Positions 27,209 to 37,038 of a stretch of 64,000 bases of DNA are shown here, in pieces. The stretch is taken from positions 4,933,322 to 4,997,321 of the forward strand of contig NZ_KB235922.1 in assembly GCF_000332195.1 (NCBI RefSeq). Reading direction: 5' to 3'. Numbering within the stretch: the first letter of the stretch is position 1; every line of letters starts with the position of its first letter. A program made the position numbers and the translations under genes. This DNA is from Pleurocapsa sp. PCC 7319. GTDB taxonomy: Bacteria; Cyanobacteriota; Cyanobacteriia; Cyanobacteriales; Xenococcaceae. The notes beneath the pieces are model-generated. The model made no database searches, was not told the origin of the DNA, and saw only the letters and a list, made by a program, of their open reading frames with translations.

Positions 27209-30200
27209 ATGACTGAATCTCTTGATGTAAAACCAAACAATTATCAGAATATCGAAGAAATTTTAAAAGTTACGGCCCTATCAACCAAAAAAATTCTGAA
27301 GTGTGATCGGGTCATTATTTATGATGCCAGTGAGCTACCTGCCGCAGAAATAATAGCTGAATCTGTTAACTCAAAATATGCTTCTATCCTCGGCCAAAAA
27401 ATTATCGACCCTTTTTTATCCGGAGAATATTTAGAACTTTATTGCTATGGTCAAACTGTAGCCATAGATGATCTTAACTCGGCGGATGTCAGTAAAAACC
27501 AATTAGAAAGTTTAGAACAATTAAACGTCAAAAGTTTGGCGATCGCGCCGATTTGTCTGGGCAATGAATTATTAGCTTTTTTGGTTGCTCATCAATTCTC
27601 GAAACCTCAAACTTGGGATTCTGAAGCAATCAATCTGTTGGCAGAGCAAGCAAACACAGCCAGCTTAGCTTTCTCAAAAATTGCCATGACTGAGAAGTCC
27701 AATTCAGATACTAATTTCACTAAACAGAAAATAGATAGCCTTGAAAGCCACAAATTACCCAGTCGGTTTAGGACTGGGTCTGATGTGACCGTTGATCAAA
27801 AGCAAGGAAATTCCCCAACCATGGATCGCAAAGAAAAAAGCAATGGCAACAGTAATAGCGATATTCAAAATACTGAGCAGAAAACAATGATTCAGGAAGA
27901 TCAAAGTAGATCTTTTGCCGAAGTCAAGGAAGAAATAGCTAATGAATTGGGCTCAGAAAATATTCTCAACACAACAGTTAATGAATTACGTCATTTACTC
28001 AAATGCGATCGCGTTGTAGTTTACAGTCTCAATCAAGATAGTTATGGGGAAGTCATAGCTGAATCTGTTGCTATGGGATGGACTAAGGCATTAGGAAGAA
28101 TTATAGATGATCCTTGTTTTGCAGCTAGATATATAGAACAGTATCGTAATGGTAGACTCCGTGCTTGGGATGATATTTATCGAGAATATACTACTTCCTG
28201 TTACCTTGAACAGTTAGAAGCTTTAGAAGTTAAAGCGAACTTGGTAGCACCAATTATTAAAGAAGGTCAATTATTTGGTTTATTAATCGCCCATCACTGT
28301 TCTGATACTCATAATTGGCAAGAACAAGAAATTAACTGGATATCTGAAATTGCTACCCAGATAGGTCTTCTGCTTGAATATAGTGGAATGGTTGCCGAAA
28401 ATGACCAACAAGAATCACAACCATTAACCGAGAGTGAAATTAAATGGAATCAGCATTTTACTGATGCGATTCAATATATTCGTCAATCTTTAACCGAGGA
28501 AGATATCTTAAAGGCCAGTGTTAAAGAAGTACGGAGAATTTTAAATTGTGATCGCGTCGTAGTTTACAGCATGAACCAAGACGATCAGGGCACGATTGTT
28601 GCTGAATCCGTAGCTGCTAGTTGGACTAAAGCGCTGGGCAGAGTAATTGACGATCCTTGTTTTGAAGCTAAATATCTTGACCAGTATCGCGATGGTAGGG
28701 TTCGGGCTTGGAACAACATATATGAGTCAGGCTTGACTAGGTGTTACATCGAACAGCTAGAACAGCTAGAGGTTAAGGCTAATTTGGTTACTCCGATACT
28801 CAATGAAGGAAAACTATTTGGGTTACTAGTTGCCCATCAATGTTCTGACTTTCGTAATTGGCAACAGCTTGAAGTTCGCTGGGTAGCTCAAATTGCTACT
28901 CAGGTTGGTTTTGCTCTCGATAACGCCAAACTATTAGCAGATGCCAAGCAACTGCAATATCAGTTACAAAACGAGGTTCAACTAACCAAGTATTTTACCG
29001 ATGCGACTCGCTATATTCGAGAATCTCTGCACCAAGAGGATATTCTCGAAGTTAGTGTCGAAGAAGTACGACGAGTTTTAAATTGCGATCGTGTTGTTGT
29101 CTATAGTCTGAACTCCGATAATCATGGTCTGGTCTCCGCCGAATCCGTGGCTCCTGGTTGGACGAGAGCGCAGGGAAGGATCATCAAAGATCCTTGCTTT
29201 GAAGCTAATTATCTGGAAAAGTATCGTAATGGTAGGGTTCGGTCTTGGAGCAATATATATCAAGCAGGAATGACTAGATGTTACATTGAACAGCTAGAAC
29301 AATTAGAAGTCAAGGCTAATCTAGTAACACCAATTATCAGTGAAGGGAAACTATTTGGATTATTAGTTGCCCATCATTGTGCTGACTTTCGTAAATGGCA
29401 GCAGTCTGAAATTCGCTGGGTAACTCAAGTCGCTACTCAAGTTGGTTTTGCTCTTGACAATGCCCAATTATTAGTTGATGCCCAGGGACTACGCCAGCAA
29501 GTAGAAGACGAAGGTAAGTGGACAGAGTATTTTACTGATACCGTTCAACATATTCGTCAATCCCTTAAATCTCGCGATATTCTGAAAACTAGCGTGCGGG
29601 AAATACAGAGAATTTTAAATTGCGATCGGGTTGTTATCTACAGCCTAAACTCAGATAATCACGGTACGATCATTGCTGAATCTGTAGCTGCTGGTTGGAC
29701 GAGAGCCAAGGGTCTAGTAATTAAAGATCCTTGCTTTGAAGCTAGATATCTCGAGATGTATCGTAACGGTAGGGTTCGGGCTTGGAACAACATCTACGAA
29801 TCAGGTATGACTGGGTGTTATATCGAACAATTAGAGAAGCTAGAAATCAAGGCTAATTTAGTAGCGCCAATTATCAATGGAGGAAAATTATTTGGACTAT
29901 TAGTGGCTCATCAATGTTCTGCTCCTCGTAATTGGCAACAATCTGAAATTCGTTGGGTAGCTCAAATTGCCACCCAAGTTGGTTTGGCTCTGGATAACGC
30001 TAAACTGCTCGAGCAACTGAAGCAATCTGTATCTCATCAGCAACATGAGCAAACAGAAATTCTCAAACATCAAGTAGTTGAAATACTTGCTGAAAATGGA
30101 AATGCTTATCAAACTCTTTCTCAAGAAGCCATGCTTCAATCGGAAACAATTATCAATGTTCTACATCAAATCCACCAAGTTGCCGATTTATTTAATGAAA

Positions 30201-30865
30201 TAGCTTTAAACGTTCAACAGCTCAAATTCCAAGAGCAACAAAATGACTTAGCCCTAAAAGATACGAAAGAAAGTATAAATCGTTCTATAAATAGCATCTC
30301 CAATATCCAACACACCGTGCAAAATGTTGCAGTTGGTTTTGATAATTTGACTAATTCTTCCCAACAGCTTTCTGAGACACTTAATACGATCAAAGATGTG
30401 AGTAAGCAGATAGTTCAGCAATCTATGAGTATAACGAGAATTGTAAATCGTAGTCAGATTGAAATCGAAAGTCAAAACTCGATTATCGATTTGTCCGACA
30501 AAATTTTTTCCCTCATACAGCAATTATTTGAAGCCACAGCCAGAGTTGAACCTTTATTTAGCAATGTAAGAACAGAAGTTATGGAGAAAACAATTGCTCT
30601 CGACTCGGGAACACAGCAGCTAATCAACGGAGTTGGAGATTTGGAAACAGTTTGTCAAAAGCTAGAGCGAGTTGTTTCTCTTAATACCAAGATCAGTAAT
30701 TTGATCGCTAAGATTTCTCAAGCAGTGGAAAATCAGTCACAAAGCTCAACATTTGCCAAAGATTCAGTTCAAGAAGTAGCAAGCATCGCCGAGCGAATTT
30801 CCGAACAGTCCATGAGCATCACTCAGTCATTTAACCAATTAGTCATATTAATTCAAAAGCTCTAA
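27209..30865 (+). CDS. Tandem-GAF sensor protein 2 with MCP-like coiled coil
   Basis: 1218 residues from ATG 27209 (TTG 27206 rejected). GAF modules lie at about 15-160, 250-400, 423-575, 602-754 and 781-933. Module 1 lacks both cysteines (DPFL, then KNQLESLEQL). Modules 2-5 have DPCF and CY (SCYLEQL, RCYIEQL, GCYIEQL). From about residue 950 a coiled coil related to the PilJ/MCP signalling region follows (SSQQLSETLNTIK, then RTEVMEKTIALDSGTQQL). The tip motif EAARAGE is absent (SMSITRIVNRSQIEIESQ instead). No membrane helix. It is a close paralogue of protein 3, sharing the promoter-region string taattacttt-gtttttgagaa. Confidence 0.83.
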   Translation: MTESLDVKPNNYQNIEEILKVTALSTKKILKCDRVIIYDASELPAAEIIAESVNSKYASILGQKIIDPFLSGEYLELYCYGQTVAIDDLNSADVSKNQLESLEQLNVKSLAIAPICLGNELLAFLVAHQFSKPQTWDSEAINLLAEQANTASLAFSKIAMTEKSNSDTNFTKQKIDSLESHKLPSRFRTGSDVTVDQKQGNSPTMDRKEKSNGNSNSDIQNTEQKTMIQEDQSRSFAEVKEEIANELGSENILNTTVNELRHLLKCDRVVVYSLNQDSYGEVIAESVAMGWTKALGRIIDDPCFAARYIEQYRNGRLRAWDDIYREYTTSCYLEQLEALEVKANLVAPIIKEGQLFGLLIAHHCSDTHNWQEQEINWISEIATQIGLLLEYSGMVAENDQQESQPLTESEIKWNQHFTDAIQYIRQSLTEEDILKASVKEVRRILNCDRVVVYSMNQDDQGTIVAESVAASWTKALGRVIDDPCFEAKYLDQYRDGRVRAWNNIYESGLTRCYIEQLEQLEVKANLVTPILNEGKLFGLLVAHQCSDFRNWQQLEVRWVAQIATQVGFALDNAKLLADAKQLQYQLQNEVQLTKYFTDATRYIRESLHQEDILEVSVEEVRRVLNCDRVVVYSLNSDNHGLVSAESVAPGWTRAQGRIIKDPCFEANYLEKYRNGRVRSWSNIYQAGMTRCYIEQLEQLEVKANLVTPIISEGKLFGLLVAHHCADFRKWQQSEIRWVTQVATQVGFALDNAQLLVDAQGLRQQVEDEGKWTEYFTDTVQHIRQSLKSRDILKTSVREIQRILNCDRVVIYSLNSDNHGTIIAESVAAGWTRAKGLVIKDPCFEARYLEMYRNGRVRAWNNIYESGMTGCYIEQLEKLEIKANLVAPIINGGKLFGLLVAHQCSAPRNWQQSEIRWVAQIATQVGLALDNAKLLEQLKQSVSHQQHEQTEILKHQVVEILAENGNAYQTLSQEAMLQSETIINVLHQIHQVADLFNEIALNVQQLKFQEQQNDLALKDTKESINRSINSISNIQHTVQNVAVGFDNLTNSSQQLSETLNTIKDVSKQIVQQSMSITRIVNRSQIEIESQNSIIDLSDKIFSLIQQLFEATARVEPLFSNVRTEVMEKTIALDSGTQQLINGVGDLETVCQKLERVVSLNTKISNLIAKISQAVENQSQSSTFAKDSVQEVASIAERISEQSMSITQSFNQLVILIQKL

Positions 30866-31080
30866 TGAAAAAATATATGTTAAAACTTTTTGCTGACATT
30901 TTACAGAGACAATCAAAACATACTTATAATCTCAATTCTTCTTTTAGGTTCGTTAGTTTTGGCGATCTTTTAAAGTCATATTTTTACCTACAAACTTGAG
31001 CTCAAGCAACTTAGATCGGCTTTTTTAAAATGATTCCTAATTACTTTAAGTTTTTGAGAAACAACAAAATAATACGAGCA

Positions 31081-33879
31081 ATGACAGAATACCTTGATTT
31101 AAAAACCAATAATTATCAGGACATTAAAGAGCTATTTCAAGTTACTGCTCAAACAACCAGACAATCTTTGAATTGCGATCGAGTAATTGTCTATGATGCT
31201 GGCGAATTACCCCAAGCGCTAATCTTAGCAGAATCTGTTGATGCTAAATACTCTTCTATTTTGGGCAAAACAATTAAAGACCCTTTTCTAGATGGTAGTT
31301 ATTTAGAAATGTACTGTTATGGTATGTCTGTAAGTATAGATAATATCCAGACCACAGATGCCCATAAAACTGACATAGCAGAACTAGAAAAACTGGAGAT
31401 TAAAAGCCAGATGATCGCGCCGATTTCTGTCGGTAATGAATTATTAGCTTTTTTAGTAGCTCATCAATGCTCTAAACCCCAACCTTGGAATTTTGATGCA
31501 GTTGATTTTTTGGCAGAGCAAGCAAGCTCCGTCAGCTTAGCTCTCTCAAATATTACCGATACTGAGAAATCGCAAGATTTTAATTTCATTAAACAGATAG
31601 CTGATAGTCAAGATAACAAAGATTATCGACATCAAGAGCAGAAAAGCATCAATCTAGAGAATAAAAATAGCTTGTTTACCGATGTCATCAACAAAATAAC
31701 CAATGCAACTGACCAAGCAGACATCCTCAACACAACAGTTGCGGCAGTAAGTGAACTACTTAAATGCGATCGCGTTTTGGTCTATAGTCTAGAGCAAGAT
31801 AATTATGGGGTTGTAGTAGCCGAATCTGTTGCTGCTGGATTGACTAAGGCTTTAGGTAAAACCATAGATGACCCTTGCTTTGCCGCCAGATATTTAGAGA
31901 AATATCGTAATGGTAGAGTCCGTGCCTGGGATAATATTTATGCTGAGGACATAACTCCCTGTTATCTTGAACAGTTGGAGGCTTTAGGAGTCAAAGCTCA
32001 CTTAGTTGCGCCGATTATTAGAGAAAGTCAACTATTTGGTTTATTAATTGCCCATCAGTGTTTTGAGACTCGTAGTTGGCAAGAACAAGAAATTAACTGG
32101 ATAACTGAAATTGCTAATCAAGTAGGTATTATGCTCGAATATAATAAAATTTTTATCGATAACGAACAAGAAGAACAACAACTTGCTGATGTTACAAATC
32201 AGATAATAGATCAAAAAAACTGGACAGAACATTTTACCAATGCGATTCAACAGATACGTAAATCGCTTAAAACAGGAGATATCATCGCATCTAGCGTTCG
32301 AGAAGTACGCAAGATTTTAAATTGCGATCGCGTCTTAATCTATGGTCTGAGTCGAAATAATTATGGTAAGATCGTCGCCGAATCTGTAGCTGCTGGTTGG
32401 ACTGAGGGGATAGGCAAAATCATCAAAGACCCTTGTTTTGAAGCCAGATATCTCGAGAAGTATCGTGACGGAAGGGTTCGGGTTTGGAACAACATTTATG
32501 AAGCAGGATTAACACAGTGTCATATTGAACAACTAGCAGAGCTGGAGGTCAAGGCAAATCTGGTAGTTCCGATTATCAACGATCAAAAACTATTTGGTTT
32601 ATTAGTGGCTCAACAGTGTTCTGGTACTCGTCAATGGCAGCAAAATGAAATTTATTGGCTAACTCAAATTGCCACTCAAATAGGTTTTGCGCTCGAAAAT
32701 GCCCAGTTGTTGGCTGATGCTCAACGACTACGTCAGCAAGCAGAAGAATCAAGAAAGTGGTCGGAGTATTTTACCGATGTGATTCACCAGATACGTCAAT
32801 CGCCTAGAACCAAGGATATTCTCAGAGCTAGCGTTCGAGAAGTACGCAGAATTTTAAATTGCGATCGCGTCCTGATTTATAGCTTAAACGAAGATAACTA
32901 TGGTGTAGTTGTCGCTGAATCTGTGACCCATGGTTGGACAAGAGCGGAGGGAAAAGTAATTAAAGACCCTTGCTTTGAAGCCAGGTATCTAGCAAAGTAT
33001 CGTGACGGGAGAGTTCGGGTTTGGAACGACATTTATCAAGCAGGAATGAGCAGTTGTCATATTGAACAGTTAGAACAGCTAGAGGTCAAGGCAAATCTGG
33101 TAATTCCTATTATCAAAGAAAAACAATTGTTTGGTCTATTAGTGGCTCAACAATGTTCTAATACTCGTGAATGGCATCAATCTGAAGTTGATTGGCTAAC
33201 TAAAATTGCTACACAAGTTGGTTATGCTCTTGATAACGCCAAGCTACTGGAACAGATAGACCAATCTACTAAAGATTCTCAAGCAATTTTAGATCGTGCC
33301 GTAAACAATAGCTCAAATATTCAACAAACAGTTAACAATGTTACTAAGGTATTTGAAGGTCTTGGTCATTCTTGTCAACAACTCTCTGAGACAATTGCTA
33401 CTCTCAAAGATTTGAGTAAACAAATAGCACAACAATCCATGACCATAACCAGATCCCTCAATTTCAGTCAAGTTGAATCGAGTAATCAAGATTTTATTAA
33501 TGACATATCAGATCGAATTTTTACTTTGATGCAAGAGCTATTTGAAGCTACGGCAAAAATCGACCCTTTATTTACCAATATTAAAACAGAAGTACTTGAG
33601 AAAACCATTGCTTTAGAATTAGAAACACAACAGCTCAACAGTGGAGTTGAAGAATTTCAAATAGCTCGAGAAAATCTAGATCGAGTTGTTGCACTGAATC
33701 ATGAGATGAGTAACCTCATTGATAATATTTCTAAATCCCTTGAAGATCAAATACAAAATTCCACCTTTACTAGGGATTCAGTTCAAAAAGTAGTCAACAT
33801 TGCCGAGCGAATTTCCGAACAATCCGTTAGCATGACACAATTTTTTAATCAATTAAATTTTACTAGTTCAAAATCTTAA
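31081..33879 (+). CDS. Tandem-GAF sensor protein 3 with MCP-like coiled coil
   Basis: 932 residues from ATG 31081; an upstream ATG at 31030 is in frame but the region before 31081 is homologous to non-coding DNA before gene 2. There are four GAF modules (about 15-160, 213-365, 398-550, 577-730). Module 1 lacks both Cys (DPFL). Module 2 has DPCF with TPCYLEQL, and modules 3 and 4 have DPCF with CH (QCHIEQL, SCHIEQL), the canonical bilin-attachment pair. The C-terminal coiled coil (735-932) matches that of protein 2. It is a likely photosensor or redox/ligand sensor; output is unknown. It ends 14 bases before the convergent nitrilase gene. Confidence 0.83.
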   Translation: MTEYLDLKTNNYQDIKELFQVTAQTTRQSLNCDRVIVYDAGELPQALILAESVDAKYSSILGKTIKDPFLDGSYLEMYCYGMSVSIDNIQTTDAHKTDIAELEKLEIKSQMIAPISVGNELLAFLVAHQCSKPQPWNFDAVDFLAEQASSVSLALSNITDTEKSQDFNFIKQIADSQDNKDYRHQEQKSINLENKNSLFTDVINKITNATDQADILNTTVAAVSELLKCDRVLVYSLEQDNYGVVVAESVAAGLTKALGKTIDDPCFAARYLEKYRNGRVRAWDNIYAEDITPCYLEQLEALGVKAHLVAPIIRESQLFGLLIAHQCFETRSWQEQEINWITEIANQVGIMLEYNKIFIDNEQEEQQLADVTNQIIDQKNWTEHFTNAIQQIRKSLKTGDIIASSVREVRKILNCDRVLIYGLSRNNYGKIVAESVAAGWTEGIGKIIKDPCFEARYLEKYRDGRVRVWNNIYEAGLTQCHIEQLAELEVKANLVVPIINDQKLFGLLVAQQCSGTRQWQQNEIYWLTQIATQIGFALENAQLLADAQRLRQQAEESRKWSEYFTDVIHQIRQSPRTKDILRASVREVRRILNCDRVLIYSLNEDNYGVVVAESVTHGWTRAEGKVIKDPCFEARYLAKYRDGRVRVWNDIYQAGMSSCHIEQLEQLEVKANLVIPIIKEKQLFGLLVAQQCSNTREWHQSEVDWLTKIATQVGYALDNAKLLEQIDQSTKDSQAILDRAVNNSSNIQQTVNNVTKVFEGLGHSCQQLSETIATLKDLSKQIAQQSMTITRSLNFSQVESSNQDFINDISDRIFTLMQELFEATAKIDPLFTNIKTEVLEKTIALELETQQLNSGVEEFQIARENLDRVVALNHEMSNLIDNISKSLEDQIQNSTFTRDSVQKVVNIAERISEQSVSMTQFFNQLNFTSSKS

Positions 33880-33893
33880 CTTGTGTTGTTGAT

Positions 33894-34958
33894 TCATTGG
33901 CTTCTTGGATTCCAGACTGCTTTGTCGGATAGATATCGAAATGCATCAGAGGTATTTTCTGGCTGATAAGATGTAAAGAGATTGGGAGGATAGCGGTTGA
34001 CGTATTGCTCAAATATCGGGCGGTACAACTCCATATGCACTGAGGGTGGATAGTGGTGCCTACGGAAGTCGGCAATAGGAATCGTCGCCGTCACAGCGGT
34101 TTCATGCACGGAGTTAGCTTCCCTGAGTAGCTCGCCACGTGGTCCGTAGATTGCTGAACCTCCACTGCCGCTATCTGATAAGTACCCAGGATTGTTCGGC
34201 GAGACAGCATTGTTGACAATGGCTGTGTAAACACTGTTATAGAGTGAGGTAGCTTGGACGTCAATCGGCATGAAGCCACCTGTAGCTGTACGTAGTATGA
34301 TCTCCGCACCTTTAATGGCAAAAGCTCGAAAAAGTTCTGGTTCTCGCTGTACGGAGCTAGTGGCAATGTTACCAATAGGGGTACGAGTAACAGGAATAAC
34401 AGCATCCCAACCATACATCTCGACATATTGATCGAGCACATCATAAATTGTGGTAGTGAAGAGTTCAAACCCTGGTCCAAACACATGTTTAATATTCCTT
34501 GTTTTCCAATGTTTGTCGATAATCGTGCCATCGGGACCAAGGATTGTGGTGATAGATAAGACATGATTTGGCCATTCTGGATCTTTTGCATAGGAGCCGA
34601 AGACAATGTAGCTATTGTATTCCTTAGCCTTCTTGCCAATTGCCTCGGTCTCTTCACCAGGAATCTCGATCGCAATCTTGAGCACATCCTGTCGATTCCA
34701 CTTGTGGGAGTATCCTGTGAGGGGAAATTCATGAAAAACAAGGAGGTCTTTCGGTCCTCCCCAGTCATTGGCGGCATCGATCAACTCCAACATATGATTT
34801 AGGTTATCCTGACGAGTTTCGTGCAACCGATTCACATCCACAGCACGTATACAAGATTGGACAACACTCATGCGAATGACTGGCTTGACTAGTTCAACCT
34901 TATCGTAGTCACCATCGAATGTAGCAGCGATCTTCTCGGATTCTGTAGCTTTTGTCAT
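33894..34958 (-). CDS. Nitrilase-superfamily protein with Ser at the nucleophile position
   Basis: 354 residues. Glu77 (VFHEFPLTGY) and Lys152 (IIDKHWKTRN) of the Glu-Lys-Cys triad are present. At the third position, where GxxICYDxRxPELFR-like text is expected, the read is ATSSVQREPELF with Ser202 (TCC at 34353-34355). The rest of the fold is intact (GAEIILRTATGG, GGSAIYGPRGELL). It may be a non-hydrolytic homologue or one acting with Ser. Such Cys-less members exist in databases as nitrilase-related proteins, but which is meant here is uncertain. GC-rich with no HIP1, so perhaps acquired. Confidence 0.8.
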   Translation of the reverse strand: MTKATESEKIAATFDGDYDKVELVKPVIRMSVVQSCIRAVDVNRLHETRQDNLNHMLELIDAANDWGGPKDLLVFHEFPLTGYSHKWNRQDVLKIAIEIPGEETEAIGKKAKEYNSYIVFGSYAKDPEWPNHVLSITTILGPDGTIIDKHWKTRNIKHVFGPGFELFTTTIYDVLDQYVEMYGWDAVIPVTRTPIGNIATSSVQREPELFRAFAIKGAEIILRTATGGFMPIDVQATSLYNSVYTAIVNNAVSPNNPGYLSDSGSGGSAIYGPRGELLREANSVHETAVTATIPIADFRRHHYPPSVHMELYRPIFEQYVNRYPPNLFTSYQPENTSDAFRYLSDKAVWNPRSQ

Positions 34959-35031
34959 ATCGTGAGAGATACTATATTTTTAGAATTTCGATTGCTTAGT
35001 AATAAAAAAATTTTATCAAATTGAATAAATA

Positions 35032-35589
35032 ATGAAGCCAATACTTATTTTGATTTCTGGTTTTTCCTGTACTGGTAAAACCACTTTAGCGAAAAAGATA
35101 GCTCAGCGTTATTCGCTACCATTAATAGGTAGAGATGAGATAAAAGAATCTTTGTATGATTCTCTGGGCTATTCAAATCGAGAATGGTCTAAAAAATTAG
35201 GTATTGCCAGTTATGATTTACTGTATTTATTTGTGGATAAGTTGTTAGTAAATAAGCAATCATTAATTACCGAAAGTAATTTCAAATCTAAAATAGATAC
35301 AGCTAAACTATTAAAACTTCAAAGTAAATATCAATTTAATCTTCTCCAAATTCATTGCTACACTTCGGTAGAAATTGCCTTGCAAAGATTCAAAAACAGG
35401 GCAACATCAGAAAAAAGACACCCTGGTCATGTAGATCATTTAATTTATGAAGAGATGGAAGAAAATTGGAGACGAGGAGGTTATGAAATTTTAGATATTT
35501 GCGATCGCACAATTAAGATAGATACAACTGATTTTAATTCAATCGATTACGACAAAATACACCAAACAATTGAAGCAAATTTAAAATAA
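35032..35589 (+). CDS. P-loop kinase-like protein
   Basis: 185 residues. Walker A GFSCTGKTT is at residues 9-17, followed by LPLIGRDEIKESLYDSLGYS, then a lid-like RFKNRATSEKRHPGHVDH. This resembles the AAA_33/zeta-toxin-like or gluconate/shikimate-type small-molecule kinases. The substrate cannot be told. No antitoxin-like gene is adjacent, arguing against a toxin. It starts 73 bases from the divergent nitrilase gene. Confidence 0.72.
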   Translation: MKPILILISGFSCTGKTTLAKKIAQRYSLPLIGRDEIKESLYDSLGYSNREWSKKLGIASYDLLYLFVDKLLVNKQSLITESNFKSKIDTAKLLKLQSKYQFNLLQIHCYTSVEIALQRFKNRATSEKRHPGHVDHLIYEEMEENWRRGGYEILDICDRTIKIDTTDFNSIDYDKIHQTIEANLK

Positions 35590-35944
35590 TAATCATTGCG
35601 ATCGCACTACATTAACTCATGAAATATACTACTTACGAAGCAACTATAATAGACGTAGATATTTTCGATGCTGATAGGAACGAGAAATCTACCCTATTGC
35701 CTATTCCCCGTTCCCGATTCCCTACTTCTTAATTAGATCCACTTTATTAAACATGGAATGGTTAAGATCGGGGTTAGGTGATAGGGGTTAGGGATTAGGG
35801 AGAATCATTTTCAATTTTTTTACTGTTCTATTAGACGTTTTATTAGGTGGAGCTACTTACCATTTAAATTTTGTACTCATCGAATTCACGTTTCCCAGGC
35901 ACGTGATCGCAATTTCTGAAAAAAATTTTGCTATCTACTGAACT
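35590..35944. other. Gap with GC-poor repeats between kinase and cydB
   Basis: 355 bases between convergent genes. It holds pyrimidine-rich text (gcctattccccgttcccg at about 35700) and, further on, a purine-rich mirror (ggggttaggtgataggggtt at about 35772). These have the look of dispersed cyanobacterial heptamer repeats and could pair. No gene seen. Confidence 0.5.
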
Positions 35945-36958
35945 TTATTCACCGTAGTTTTCTCCAGCAACTTTGCCGCGAAAGACAATATATTGATAAA
36001 TATTATATGCCAACATAATCGGAATTAAAAAGCCAATAAAAATAATCATAAATACTAAAGAACTAGGCGCAGCCGCAGCTTCGTAAATAGTAATTTCGGT
36101 AGGAATAATATAGGGAAATACGATTAAGCCTAAGCCCAAGAAAGTTAGTAAAAATAGTAGAATTGTCCAAAAAAATGGTCTTTTCTCGCGGCGTTGATCA
36201 ATACTTCTGATCAATAGGGTAATTAGTAAAATTCCCAGCACAGGAATTATAGCGAACACATACACAAATGGTGCTGTGAATAGACGCTCTCTCGAACTGA
36301 TATAAAAAATCGGAGTAGTAATAGTAATCAACACTGCTCCAATTAACGTAGTATATGCAGCCAATTTAGCGGTACTAAAGTGAATTTCTTGTAATTTTCC
36401 TTCAGTTTTATTGATCAGATAAGTTGAGCCAATCAAAACGTAGCCTTGAATTAAAGTCAGTGTTATTAAGACGGACTGCCAATCAAGCCAATCAAAATTA
36501 CCACCTACAAAGTGACCCGCTCGATCTACTGTAATTCCTTGTAGCACTCCACCTAAGGCAAAACCTTGACCTACGGCAGCTAATAAACTGCCAATACCAA
36601 AAGCTAGATTCCACACTAGTTTACGGTTAGAATGTTCCCGAAACTCAAAGGCTACCGCTCTAAAAATCAGCCCGAAGATCATAATCATGATGGGAATATA
36701 CAATGCTTGCAAAATCGTGCCATAAGCTAGAGGAAATGCCCCAAACAAAGCACCACCCATCAGCACTAGCCAAGTTTCGTTCGCATCCCAAACATTACTT
36801 AAACTAGTCATTAAAATTCCGCGACGTTCTTCAGTTGAGGCAGTTAGGGATAAGATACCTACTCCAAGATCAAATCCATCTAACATGACGTAAAGCAGAA
36901 GAAATAACGCCAAGATGACAAACCAAACTTGAGGTAAAAAATATTGTAGAGCTTCCAT
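35945..36958 (-). CDS. cydB: Cytochrome bd-type quinol oxidase subunit II
   Basis: 337 residues with nine or so membrane segments. The opening MEALQYFLPQVWFVILALFL and LYVMLDGFDLGVGILSL are typical of CydB, followed by SNVWDANETWLVLMGGALFG. It supports the haem-bearing CydA, oxidising quinol and reducing O2. cydA lies upstream with 236 bases between them, unusually wide, filled by two hairpins. In cyanobacteria the bd oxidase may lie in the cytoplasmic or thylakoid membrane. Confidence 0.93.
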   Translation of the reverse strand: MEALQYFLPQVWFVILALFLLLYVMLDGFDLGVGILSLTASTEERRGILMTSLSNVWDANETWLVLMGGALFGAFPLAYGTILQALYIPIMIMIFGLIFRAVAFEFREHSNRKLVWNLAFGIGSLLAAVGQGFALGGVLQGITVDRAGHFVGGNFDWLDWQSVLITLTLIQGYVLIGSTYLINKTEGKLQEIHFSTAKLAAYTTLIGAVLITITTPIFYISSRERLFTAPFVYVFAIIPVLGILLITLLIRSIDQRREKRPFFWTILLFLLTFLGLGLIVFPYIIPTEITIYEAAAAPSSLVFMIIFIGFLIPIMLAYNIYQYIVFRGKVAGENYGE

Positions 36959-37038
36959 TTGTACGCTTGATGTGGATTAATAATACTTAATTCTGAACTA
37001 TCTTGTTGTTAATTTACCCTTTAAAACTATATTTATCT

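Noticed and set aside
34091-34777. 228-codon frame inside the nitrilase gene
   Set aside because: It is a shadow of the nitrilase coding sequence on the same strand in another frame, with Met/Ser/Arg-rich text unlike a protein.
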